From: Lysobacterales bacterium UBA2790
Lineage (GTDB): Bacteria; Pseudomonadota; Gammaproteobacteria; Xanthomonadales; Xanthomonadaceae
Assembly (NCBI GenBank): GCA_002352135.1
Contig: DEHW01000129.1
Coordinates: forward strand, 10,224-16,369
DNA length: 6,146 nucleotides
Direction: 5' to 3'
Positions 1-6,146 of this stretch are shown here, in pieces. The translations under genes were made by a program, and so were the position numbers. Numbering within the stretch: position 1 is the first letter of the stretch; every line of letters starts with the position of its first letter. The notes beneath the pieces are model-generated. The model had not been told where the DNA came from. It saw only the letters and a list, made by a program, of their open reading frames with translations, and ran no database searches.

Positions 1-2279
1 TCCGGAATGTTGCCGGTTTCCACCCAGCCTGCATCAACACCTTGCAGACGGAAGCGATAGCGATTGGCGCTGGGATCGGCAAACGACAGCAGACGGACGG
101 CGATGCGTAGATCGGTGTCGTTGTGGTGGAGATGGGTGGGCTCGCCAAGGGCGAGCTCACTGCGTCGGCCTCCTCTTGCGACAGACAGGGATTCCCATTG
201 CAGCGTCGAGGGGGCCTCTGTCGACCGCAAGCGCTGCGGATCAAACGCGACAACACCTTCCAGCGTGGACGCAATCAGGATGCCCTCCGCATTCATGGCG
301 GGCGGGCGCTTGTGAAACTCGATGCTCGGCAGACCGTCGCGAACGCCAAAGATACGCAGGTCCGCTGCGCGGCTGTCGTTGGCGGGGCGGTATCGCACAA
401 GTCCTCGCGCTGTGGTGAGCCAAATCGATCCCTGCAGATCGACGATCACGCCGCCGGACTCGACAATCGGCAATCCACTGGTTTGGTCAATGCGTTCGAC
501 CAAGGAGAGACGATCACCGTCGATTTGATAGCGCTCAAGGGCTTGTAGCCGATGCAGCCACAGATCGCCGTTGTGGGCGAAGTCGAAACCGAAAACCCGG
601 TCGGTTGGTGCGCCCTGCAGCGGCTCAAACTGCCCGCTGGTCAGCGATCTGCGTCGCAGTCCAATCGCGCCAGACCACCACAGTTCACCCTTTGGGCCTA
701 GGGCGATCTGTTCGGTATCTGCACTGTCGAGCCCTTGCTGACCGACGCGGATGTCTTCGATCACATCGCCATTGCTTGCGCGCTTTTGCAGGCCTGCACC
801 TTGCGCGGAGAGCCAGATACCGTCAGGCGTTTCCAGCAGCTGATCGACGAAGCCAGGGGGCGTTGGATGAGCGCTATCCTGGCCGAAGGGGATCGTCGTG
901 CCAGTTGCCTTGTGATACCTGACGAGGCCACTGCTGTGGCCAATCCAGATCAATCCATGCTGGTCCTCAAGGACTGCATGTAGCCGTTCGTCAGGGAAAC
1001 TCCCGGGTCCGAGATGCGCGGTCACCAGCCCGGTCTGCAAGTCGATTCGGTCAAGTCCACCCGGTAGACTGACAGCCCAAACTGACCCGTCAGCCGAAGT
1101 CGCCACGCCGCGCGGCACACTGGTTGCGGTTTGGCCCACCTGGAAGACGCTGAAGTTGCGCCACTGTGGACTGAGCCTACTGAGGCCACCACCCACCGTG
1201 GCAATCCACAGGCCGCTCTCGTGATCCTCAAGCAGCGCATTGATTACGTCGCCACGAAGTGATCCTCGCCTGCCGATGGCCGCAGGATGGCGATGCCACG
1301 GCTCGCCTTCGCGACGGCTCCACAGCCCATCACGCATTCCCAGCCATTGCAACCGCTCTTGATCCACTAGCGCCGTCATTACGGCTGAATTGGGCGCCTC
1401 CGGCTGATACTGGGTATTGCCATCTGTTCCACGCAGAAACAAGCCCGCGCGCGTTCCAATGTGCAGTTGCCCCTGGGGCGACTTGTACAGACTGGCAATC
1501 AATCGTTGCGGACGTGTGGCGTCAGGAAGGTCAACGGTGGCGAACTTGTTCCCGGTCAATCGTTGAAATCCATCCAGCGTGCCAATCCAGAGGTCGCCCT
1601 TGTCGTAGAGCAAGGACAGCACAGTGTCGTTGATCAGCGAATCCGGATCGCCTTCGCGGTGCTGGAAAATCTGCAAGGACCCGTTGGCGGGATTGTAGCC
1701 ATAGAGCCCTGCGGCGTAGCCACCGAGCCACAAGGTGCCGTGCTGATCCGATGCGATGGCATAGACATCATCCATCTGGAAATCAGCCAGAGTTGCGTGG
1801 TTGACGTGTATGAATCGACTCTGCGCCGGTGCGGCCAACATACTCAGACCGCCACCCTCGCAGGCGATCCAGAGTCGCTGCTGCGCGTCCACATGCAAGG
1901 CTTGCACAACATTGGAGGGCAACGAGTGCGGGTCTTCAGGATCGTGACGAAAGACCTTGAATCCAACGCCATCGTAGCGGGCAAGGCCGTCCGCTGTGCC
2001 AATCCACAGATAGCCCTTGGCATCCTGCGCCAGCGTATAGACCGTGCTGGAGGGCAGGCCGTCCTCCGGCCCGAAGTGCTCGAATTGAGGCGTTTCCGGC
2101 AATCGATGGGGGGGCGCGTCGGCTCGCGTGACTTCGCTCAGCGGAATCAACAGTAGCAAGGCGACGACGGCACGTCGCGCAGTGGCAACAAGGTTGTCAA
2201 AGCAAATCGGTAGGCGATTTCTCTTCGAGTCCGAAAGGCTCCTGGTAGGCGTGACTCGGTATGCTGCGTACCTGTTCAT
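1..2279 (-). CDS. Two-component regulator propeller sensor protein, 3' end missing (N-terminal 759 residues)
   Basis: The minus strand is open from an ATG at 2279-2277 to the left edge, giving 759 codons without a stop. Residues about 37-53 (VVALLLLIPLSEV region, ending TRA before DA) form a signal peptide or membrane anchor with a long basic n-region. From about residue 68 there are roughly fourteen repeats of the Reg_prop type (PF07494), each with a core like LWIGTADGLARYDG; clear cores are LWIGTADGL, LWIACEGGGL, LWLGGYAAGL, LWIGTLDGF, LWIATVGGGL, IWIGHSSGL and IWLTTARGL. This fits two seven-bladed propellers. Residues about 740-756 (RYRFRLQGVDAGWVETG) begin a Y_Y_Y domain (PF07495). Known proteins of this build sense ligands in the periplasm and signal to a cytoplasmic GGDEF or histidine-kinase domain; that part is cut off here, so the output is unknown. 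The start is not certain: the frame stays open upstream and a GTG lies 39 bases before the ATG, but ATG is closer to the signal peptide. No strong ribosome binding site is visible. Confidence 0.93.
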   Translation of the reverse strand, partial: MNRYAAYRVTPTRSLSDSKRNRLPICFDNLVATARRAVVALLLLIPLSEVTRADAPPHRLPETPQFEHFGPEDGLPSSTVYTLAQDAKGYLWIGTADGLARYDGVGFKVFRHDPEDPHSLPSNVVQALHVDAQQRLWIACEGGGLSMLAAPAQSRFIHVNHATLADFQMDDVYAIASDQHGTLWLGGYAAGLYGYNPANGSLQIFQHREGDPDSLINDTVLSLLYDKGDLWIGTLDGFQRLTGNKFATVDLPDATRPQRLIASLYKSPQGQLHIGTRAGLFLRGTDGNTQYQPEAPNSAVMTALVDQERLQWLGMRDGLWSRREGEPWHRHPAAIGRRGSLRGDVINALLEDHESGLWIATVGGGLSRLSPQWRNFSVFQVGQTATSVPRGVATSADGSVWAVSLPGGLDRIDLQTGLVTAHLGPGSFPDERLHAVLEDQHGLIWIGHSSGLVRYHKATGTTIPFGQDSAHPTPPGFVDQLLETPDGIWLSAQGAGLQKRASNGDVIEDIRVGQQGLDSADTEQIALGPKGELWWSGAIGLRRRSLTSGQFEPLQGAPTDRVFGFDFAHNGDLWLHRLQALERYQIDGDRLSLVERIDQTSGLPIVESGGVIVDLQGSIWLTTARGLVRYRPANDSRAADLRIFGVRDGLPSIEFHKRPPAMNAEGILIASTLEGVVAFDPQRLRSTEAPSTLQWESLSVARGGRRSELALGEPTHLHHNDTDLRIAVRLLSFADPSANRYRFRLQGVDAGWVETGNIP

Positions 2280-2367
2280 GGAAGTTCTTCGCAGTCCGTA
2301 TGGTTGCGATCCTGCCACAGTGAGCGTCCGGTGCCATCCGGGCTGGCTGATCGAGAGAGGAAAACCG
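2280..2367. other. Divergent intergenic gap between sensor gene and GTPase operon
   Basis: These 88 bases separate the start of the minus-strand sensor gene from the start of the plus-strand GTPase gene, so both promoters and any shared operator should lie here or just inside the two genes. I looked for sigma-70 type -35/-10 pairs on both strands and found none that I would call. The only clear signal is the GTPase ribosome binding site at the right end. The gap assumes the sensor starts at 2279; an upstream GTG start for the sensor would shorten it. Confidence 0.6.
2354..2361 (+). promoter_or_regulatory. Ribosome binding site of the GTPase gene
   Basis: The purine run AGAGAGGA ends six bases before the ATG at 2368. 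It decides the start: the reading frame is open for 80 codons further upstream (from 2128), but that extension runs through the oppositely oriented sensor gene and encodes nothing resembling the family, whereas the protein from 2368 opens directly with a membrane segment. Confidence 0.8.
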
Positions 2368-3876
2368 ATGGATTCAACTGCCCTGCTAGTTCGACGTGTT
2401 CTGGCTGCGTTGCTGGTTCTGATCGCGGTGATCGGGTTCTACTGGCTGCTGCAATTGGGTCGCGAAGCGCTGCTGTTGTGGCAGCAGATGCAACTGCTGC
2501 CGACGTGGTTTCGTTGGTCTCTGCTGTTGCTGGCGTTGGCGGGGTTTGCATTGGGCGCATGGCTGCTGTGGGGTTTGCTGCGTCCCGCATCACGTCGCGC
2601 TGCCAAAGTTGAGAGTTTGGATCGCAAGACCATCGAAGCGCGCATCGCGCAACTGGATGCGCTGGGATCGGACACCCAGCCGTTGCGTGAAGAGTTGCGG
2701 CAATTGGAGGACAGAGCGACGGATCGTCGTTTGTATGTCGCGATCTACGGCGACATCTCCAGCGGCAAGACCAGTCTGTTGCGGGCATTGCATCCCGCGG
2801 CAGAAGGCGACATTGATGTGCGCGGCGGATCGACAGCGGAAGTGTCGCTGCACGACATCGAATTGGGTTCGCAGCAGGTCGTGCTGGCCGATGTGCCCGG
2901 GCGGCAACAGGTCGATGGGACAACGCAGGCTCGGCTTGCCGAGGAGGAGGCGGCGCGGGCGCATGTGTTGGTGTACGTCACCGACGCCGACCTTACGCGC
3001 TCCCAGGATGCTGACCTGCGCGCGCTGGCGAGATTTGATCGGCCGATTGTGCTGGTGCTCAACAAACAGGATCGCTATGCCAGCGATGAGCGTGCGACCC
3101 TGCTGCGGCACTTGCAGGCGCGCTACGCGCCCTTGGGAATCGAGGTGATGGCGGTCAGCGCGGGCTTTGTTGAGATGCTTGAAAAGGAGTGGCCGGATGG
3201 TCGTCGCGAACGCGTGTCGCACCCACATCCCGCCCAGATCGACGCACTACGCCGAGCGCTCTTGGTGATCGCAGGCGAGGGCGCTGAGAAATACGAGTCG
3301 GGTCGACAGAAGGCCACGCTGAGTCATCTTGAGCAACGATTGTCGGTGCAGGAATGCGAGCAACGCGCCAGTGAGGCCGAGCGCATCGTCACCCGTTATA
3401 CGCGGCGCGCCATCGTGGCCGCGATGGCCAGCGTGGCACCAGGTACGGACTTGCTACTGCAAGGTGCGCTGGCGACGGCGATGGCACGTGAGCTGGCGGT
3501 GTTGCATCGACTACGGGTGCGGGATCTGGACCTGGATGCCTTGGTCGGTGAGGCCACCAAAGTGGTCAGAACACGCACCGGAATCGTGCTGGCCATCGCG
3601 GGCAACGCGTTGAAGGCCTTTCCAGGTCTGGGCACGTTGGGCGGTGGTGTGATGCATGCCGTGGCCTATGGGTTGATCTTCGACAGCTTGGGACGAGCCA
3701 TGGTCAAGGCGTTTGCTGAAACCGGTCGCTTGGACCGCAGCGCCACGCTGGCGGAATTTGAATCGGCTTTACGTGCCAATTCTGGCTCGCAGATTCAGCG
3801 CATCGCCGCACTGGCGCAGCAGCTCGTTCGTGATGAATCCGCGCAAACTAGCCCGCGTTCCGGGGCATCGCCATGA
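2368..3876 (+). CDS. Membrane-anchored Era-like GTPase with C-terminal DUF697-like domain
   Basis: The product has 502 residues. Two hydrophobic helices at about 8-30 and 50-71, with RR before the first and RPASRR after the second, suggest a hairpin anchor in the inner membrane with the rest in the cytoplasm. Residues 80-120 look helical and charged. The GTPase domain runs from about 121 to 300: G1/Walker A GDISSGKT (128-135), a probable G2 threonine or serine in GGSTAEV (153-159), G3 DVPG (175-178, where DTPG is usual), G4 NKQD (232-235) and G5 SAG (264-266). Residues about 345-455 are hydrophobic and glycine-rich with the pattern of DUF697, the domain found with YcjF-type and related GTPases. 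The role of these proteins is poorly known; GTP binding is well supported by the motifs, the cellular function is not. The start is set by the ribosome binding site at 2354-2361. The stop overlaps the start of the next gene (ATGA), so the two are probably translationally coupled. Confidence 0.93.
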   Translation: MDSTALLVRRVLAALLVLIAVIGFYWLLQLGREALLLWQQMQLLPTWFRWSLLLLALAGFALGAWLLWGLLRPASRRAAKVESLDRKTIEARIAQLDALGSDTQPLREELRQLEDRATDRRLYVAIYGDISSGKTSLLRALHPAAEGDIDVRGGSTAEVSLHDIELGSQQVVLADVPGRQQVDGTTQARLAEEEAARAHVLVYVTDADLTRSQDADLRALARFDRPIVLVLNKQDRYASDERATLLRHLQARYAPLGIEVMAVSAGFVEMLEKEWPDGRRERVSHPHPAQIDALRRALLVIAGEGAEKYESGRQKATLSHLEQRLSVQECEQRASEAERIVTRYTRRAIVAAMASVAPGTDLLLQGALATAMARELAVLHRLRVRDLDLDALVGEATKVVRTRTGIVLAIAGNALKAFPGLGTLGGGVMHAVAYGLIFDSLGRAMVKAFAETGRLDRSATLAEFESALRANSGSQIQRIAALAQQLVRDESAQTSPRSGASP

Positions 3877-4463
3877 CGACGGTGTCGGTCAGGTTCGTGT
3901 GTGTTGGCGTGCTCGGGTTGTTCGGAACTGTGGTCGAGGCCGCCCCGCAGCACTGGCGAATCGATCCGGTTCACTCGCGAGTCGTTTTGAAGGTGTCGCA
4001 CGCCGGATTCTCCGACTCGATGGCGACCCTGTCGGCGATCTCTGGCGAGATCAAGTTCGATCCGCAGGATTGGTCATCAGCGCAGGTGCAAGCGGAGATT
4101 CCCTTGCACACACTGGACTTTGGGCACGCCGACTGGAACCGGCGCATGGCACGCGATGATTTCTTTGCGGTGAAACGCTATCCGGTTGCCCGCTTCGTCT
4201 CGACTCGGGTCATCGGGAGGGATGAAACGCATGCGGAGGTTCACGGCGTACTGTACTTTCGTGGTGAGGAAGTGCCGGTCGTGCTGCAGGTGCAACGCAA
4301 TGCGCTGGGTCGGAAGCTGCCTTGGATCATCCACCGTCGGGTTGGTTATTCGGCGCGAGCGACCTTGCTGCGGGGCGACTTCGGTATCGACCGCTATCCG
4401 GGTGTGGTGGGCGATGAAGTGTACATCGACCTGCAGATCGAGGCAGAGCGATCAAGGGATTGA
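3873..4463 (+). CDS. YceI-family periplasmic lipid/isoprenoid-binding protein
   Basis: The product has 196 residues, a usual length for the family. Residues 1-23 are a signal peptide (hydrophobic FVCVGVLGLFGTV, cleavage likely at VEA before AP), so the mature protein should be periplasmic. The remainder matches the YceI lipocalin-like barrel (PF04264) from end to end: WRIDPVHSRVVLKVSHAGFS (28-47), SGEIKFDP (57-64), DDFFAVKRYPVARFVSTRV (95-113), a FRGEEVPVVLQV segment (129-140), RGDFGID (167-173) and the closing GDEVYIDLQIEAE (180-192). Characterised members bind long polyisoprenoid-type lipids in the barrel; the ligand here is not known. The ATG overlaps the GTPase stop codon by four bases, with a GGGG run seven bases upstream as a modest ribosome binding site. 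A perfect hairpin covers its stop codon. Confidence 0.94.
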   Translation: MTTVSVRFVCVGVLGLFGTVVEAAPQHWRIDPVHSRVVLKVSHAGFSDSMATLSAISGEIKFDPQDWSSAQVQAEIPLHTLDFGHADWNRRMARDDFFAVKRYPVARFVSTRVIGRDETHAEVHGVLYFRGEEVPVVLQVQRNALGRKLPWIIHRRVGYSARATLLRGDFGIDRYPGVVGDEVYIDLQIEAERSRD

Positions 4464-4472
4464 TCGCTCTGC
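4443..4472. terminator. Perfect 13-bp stem-loop over the YceI stop codon, probable bidirectional terminator
   Basis: The arms GCAGAGCGATCAA (4443-4455) and TTGATCGCTCTGC (4460-4472) are exactly complementary, with a four-base GGGA loop. The YceI stop codon (4461-4463) lies inside the right arm. It sits between two convergent genes, where a bidirectional terminator is expected, about 95 bases past the lipoprotein stop codon. No T run follows on either strand, so intrinsic termination would not be canonical; it could instead mark a 3' end that protects the transcript or works with Rho. The hairpin itself is certain, its function inferred. Confidence 0.65.
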
Positions 4473-4508
4473 GGCGGAGTTGGCGAATTGCGAGCCCGAC
4501 GCGGTCTG

Positions 4509-4518
4509 ATGACGTCAT
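4509..4518. repeat. 10-bp palindrome ATGACGTCAT in the convergent gap
   Basis: ATGACGTCAT is a perfect palindrome in the roughly 100-base gap between the YceI and lipoprotein stop codons. With one mismatch beside the core it extends into CTG/CAG-type flanks. It could be a protein-binding half-site pair or simply chance; nothing nearby shows a promoter that it would control. Confidence 0.3.
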
Positions 4519-4565
4519 TCAGCCGCTACGTACAATCTCAAGCGTCGAACGCAAGGTTGGCGATA

Positions 4566-5666
4566 TCACTGCTCGTCTTGCGCGTCCCTGGCAGATCGGG
4601 CTGCGCCGCGCGCGGATGATTCGGCGCGGGAAATAGGCGCTGGGGCGCGTGCTGGCTCGCTGCGGAAGCTCGGTTCTGCACGCGGTGCAGGTGCATAGCG
4701 TGGGCTGGGTGATGGCATGCTGCGCACCCGTTCGGCCGGGGCATCAGATGTAGCGCGAGGGGTCGATTCGAATGCGGGGTTCACGGATCGCATGGCGCGC
4801 GGAGTCTCCGCGCGCTCGAACTGTGCCGCACGGGATGGACGCGGACTTGACGGCAGGGTGAACGACTCCACCGGACGCGCAGTGCGGCCGGTATTCGAGC
4901 GCATTGCCGGTTCTGGATAGCGCAGGGTCGCCGCGTCACCCGATGGTCTTGGCGTCATTGTGGGGTAAGGCTGTGCCGAGCGGGACGGGCGGTCGGAAGA
5001 CCGGGGCGGTGTGGCGGGCTGACTACCCAGGCGGCCAGAGGCATTCGTTGCGCCTCGTGCGCCGTAGCTGGCTTCTCGGGAAGGCGTGTTCCGATGGCTG
5101 CCCGAACCTGCTCGACCTGTCGTATCAATACGCTGATCAGCACGAGAGGCGCGCGCCGATGCGGCGTTCTGCTGATACCAGTTCAGCCGTTCAGCCTCGT
5201 TGCGGGCATGACCGAAGCGCGGCATTGGTTGATAGGTGGGGGCCTGCTGCCTGCCACGATGCCAATACCACGCATAGTGATTGTCGACCCAGCTATGTCG
5301 ATAGGGTGCGTACCAATGCTGGTAACCCCAGTACGGGCGGTATGGACGCCAGATGCCACCCCAGCCGACGTGGAAATAGTCGCGCGGAAAATAGGTGACG
5401 CCGTAATAGAAGTCCGGATACCAGTAGCTGTCCCAGTACAGACGATGGATCGGCCAATACAGGCTGTAGTAGGCGGAGTAGCGCCATGGGTCATCGTAGC
5501 TCTCGTCACTGGCGTAGTAGTCGCCATAGCCGTTTCCCGCCTCGATGTAGTAGGTGTCGTCATCGACATAGGTGACCTCACGGCCATCGTCGTAGGTGTA
5601 GGTGGGATAGGTCACGCAGCCTGACAGAAGAAGGGCTGCAAAACTGAGAGCGATCCGGCGCAACAT
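4566..5666 (-). CDS. Aromatic-rich lipoprotein with disordered Arg/Ser/Ala/Pro tail, function unknown
   Basis: The product has 366 residues. A lipoprotein signal peptide (MLRRIALSFAALLLSGC) ends in the lipobox LSGC, lipidated at C17; residue +2 is valine, not aspartate, which favours sorting to the outer membrane. Residues 18-137 hold 28 tyrosines and 11 tryptophans, about one third of the segment, in clusters such as LYWDSYWYPDFYYGVTYFP; the first part (26-59) is also strongly acidic. Residues from about 138 to the end are low complexity, rich in Arg, Ser, Ala and Pro, and probably disordered and basic. C17 is the only cysteine. I do not recognise a named family; similar Tyr/Trp-rich lipoproteins are often annotated as hypothetical in Xanthomonas relatives. 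An AGGAG at 5679-5675 lies eight bases before the ATG and supports this start. The gene converges on the YceI gene. Codon use and an ordered signal peptide argue for a real gene despite the repetitive composition. Confidence 0.88.
   Translation of the reverse strand: MLRRIALSFAALLLSGCVTYPTYTYDDGREVTYVDDDTYYIEAGNGYGDYYASDESYDDPWRYSAYYSLYWPIHRLYWDSYWYPDFYYGVTYFPRDYFHVGWGGIWRPYRPYWGYQHWYAPYRHSWVDNHYAWYWHRGRQQAPTYQPMPRFGHARNEAERLNWYQQNAASARASRADQRIDTTGRAGSGSHRNTPSREASYGARGATNASGRLGSQPATPPRSSDRPSRSAQPYPTMTPRPSGDAATLRYPEPAMRSNTGRTARPVESFTLPSSPRPSRAAQFERAETPRAMRSVNPAFESTPRATSDAPAERVRSMPSPSPRYAPAPRAEPSFRSEPARAPAPISRAESSARGAARSARDAQDEQ
4795..4815. repeat. 21-bp GC-rich inverted repeat inside the lipoprotein gene
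   Basis: The arms GCGCGCGGAG and CTCCGCGCGC flank a single central base, a perfect inverted repeat in the part encoding ERAETPRA (about residues 284-291). In RNA it would form a nine-pair stem with a three-base loop. In a G+C-rich, arginine-rich coding stretch this may be chance, but the stem is strong enough to affect translation or sequencing. Confidence 0.5.
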
Positions 5667-5674
5667 GGCGTCAT

Positions 5675-5679
5675 CTCCT
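5675..5679 (-). promoter_or_regulatory. Ribosome binding site of the lipoprotein gene
   Basis: On the minus strand AGGAG lies eight bases before the ATG at 5666. It supports that start over the other ATG that directly follows the AGGAG, which is in a different frame and gives no signal peptide. Confidence 0.75.
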
Positions 5680-6070
5680 GGCTATTCGTGGCGATCGGTC
5701 GTGGCTGCAAAAATGCACTTGGCCAAGGCCTGACACTATCGCGCAAAACAGACGCAGGTTGACGCCACCGCCATGCGTTGTTAGCCGCGAATTCAGACGG
5801 CTGCTCGAAGCCGTTGCCGAGCCGCGGGACTTGCCGCTGGTGGTAAGTGGGGCTGAACGAAACATCTACCGAGGGACCCAGGCAAATTTCCGGGGCGCTC
5901 ATCAGACCAGTTCAGTGAGTCCAGGCGGTGCGGGAGATGCAAGGGGACTTATGGTGACCACGTCAGTCTGCACAGTCCGAGTGTCAGCGCTTTGCTCCCT
6001 ATGATGGCGCCAAACAGCAGATGAGCTTCGGCGGCCAGTGATTCCTGCGTGGAAAGTCAGCGGACGTGAA
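5680..6070. other. Gene-poor stretch between the tRNA and the lipoprotein gene
   Basis: I see no convincing gene in these roughly 390 bases. The two longest open frames, 5759-6004 on the plus strand and 5612-5902 on the minus strand, have no recognisable domain, signal peptide or good ribosome binding site, and the second runs into the lipoprotein gene. The lipoprotein promoter and the 3' trailer of the tRNA transcript should lie here. A 10-bp palindrome CTTGGCCAAG is at 5718-5727, within about 60 bases of the lipoprotein start. I found no clear -35/-10 pair and no T-tailed hairpin behind the tRNA. Confidence 0.6.
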
Positions 6071-6146
6071 TGGTGGGCCCACAAGGATTCGAACCTTGAA
6101 CCAAAGGATTATGAGTCCTCTGCTCTAACCGTTGAGCTATAGGCCC
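6071..6146 (-). tRNA. tRNA with anticodon CAT, probably tRNA-Ile2 (reads AUA after lysidine modification)
   Basis: A complete 76-base cloverleaf fits on the minus strand, first base at 6146 and the encoded CCA at 6073-6071. Acceptor stem GGGCCTA pairs with TGGGCCC (one T-G wobble), D stem GCTC/GAGC, anticodon stem GAGGA/TCCTT with loop CTCATAA, T stem CAAGG/CCTTG with loop TTCGAAT, discriminator A. Anticodon CAT could mean elongator Met, initiator Met or Ile2. Initiator is excluded by the paired G1-C72. C4-G69 and C5-G68 are the pairs that the lysidine synthetase TilS is known to favour in tRNA-Ile2, and the overall sequence resembles Escherichia coli tRNA-Ile2 (ileX) more than elongator tRNA-Met, so Ile2 is preferred; this identity is inference. 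The promoter lies outside the window. Confidence 0.95.

Noticed and set aside
1461..2156. Open frame of 231 codons on the plus strand
   Set aside because: It is antisense to the propeller sensor gene, whose repeats are unmistakable on the other strand; the plus-strand product shows no domain or signal and has no ribosome binding site.
2304..2332. Possible sigma-70 promoter for the GTPase gene (TTGCGA, 17 bases, TCCGGT)
   Set aside because: The -35 is fair but the -10 has almost no match to TATAAT, so it cannot be supported.
2128..2367. 80-codon upstream extension of the GTPase frame
   Set aside because: It overlaps the 5' end of the oppositely oriented sensor gene and encodes no family-like sequence; the ribosome binding site at 2354-2361 sets the start at 2368.
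2276..2923. Open frame of 215 codons on the minus strand
   Set aside because: It overlaps the GTPase gene antisense across its membrane anchor and G1 motif; composition is Arg/Ala/Thr-rich as expected for a shadow frame in G+C-rich DNA.
5094..5624. Open frame of 176 codons on the plus strand, valine- and isoleucine-rich
   Set aside because: It is the complement of the Tyr/Asp-rich lipoprotein coding region (TAC and GAC become GTA and GTC), which explains the valine richness; no ribosome binding site.
5759..6004. Open frame of 81 codons on the plus strand in the gene-poor stretch
   Set aside because: No convincing ribosome binding site, signal peptide, membrane segment or known motif; length is within chance for this base composition.
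6071..6146. Possible element attachment site at the tRNA 3' end
   Set aside because: I found no second copy of the tRNA 3' end in the window and no integrase or phage gene; it stays only a possibility outside the window.

Overview
This looks like a chromosomal segment from a Gram-negative proteobacterium of moderately high G+C content (about 60% by eye). I favour a gammaproteobacterium of the Xanthomonadaceae/Rhodanobacteraceae type. The reasons are a two-component-regulator-propeller sensor, an outer-membrane-type lipoprotein, a periplasmic YceI protein and a tRNA gene with encoded CCA. This placement is inference from gene types, not a match to a known genome.

Layout from left to right. 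Bases 1-2279 (minus strand) hold most of a large sensor protein whose 3' end lies beyond the left edge. It has a signal peptide, about fourteen propeller repeats (two seven-bladed propellers) and the beginning of a Y_Y_Y domain; the output domain is not in the window. After an 88-base divergent gap come two plus-strand genes that overlap by ATGA: a membrane-anchored Era-type GTPase with a C-terminal DUF697-like region (2368-3876) and a secreted YceI-family lipid-binding protein (3873-4463). A perfect 13-bp hairpin covers the YceI stop codon. A short convergent gap follows, then a minus-strand lipoprotein gene (4566-5666) encoding a tyrosine/tryptophan-rich domain and a long Arg/Ser/Ala/Pro-rich tail. 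Bases 5667-6070 contain no convincing gene. The window ends with a complete minus-strand tRNA with anticodon CAT, most likely the tRNA-Ile2 that reads AUA.

Most products belong to the cell envelope: a sensor with an exported ligand-binding part, an inner-membrane GTPase, a periplasmic lipid-binding protein coupled to it, and an outer-membrane lipoprotein. The GTPase-YceI pair is clearly one transcription unit. Whether the divergent sensor or the convergent lipoprotein act with it cannot be told from sequence. I see no insertion sequence, CRISPR array, phage gene or direct repeat of the tRNA end. The most unusual items are the GTPase/YceI coupling and the aromatic-rich lipoprotein.
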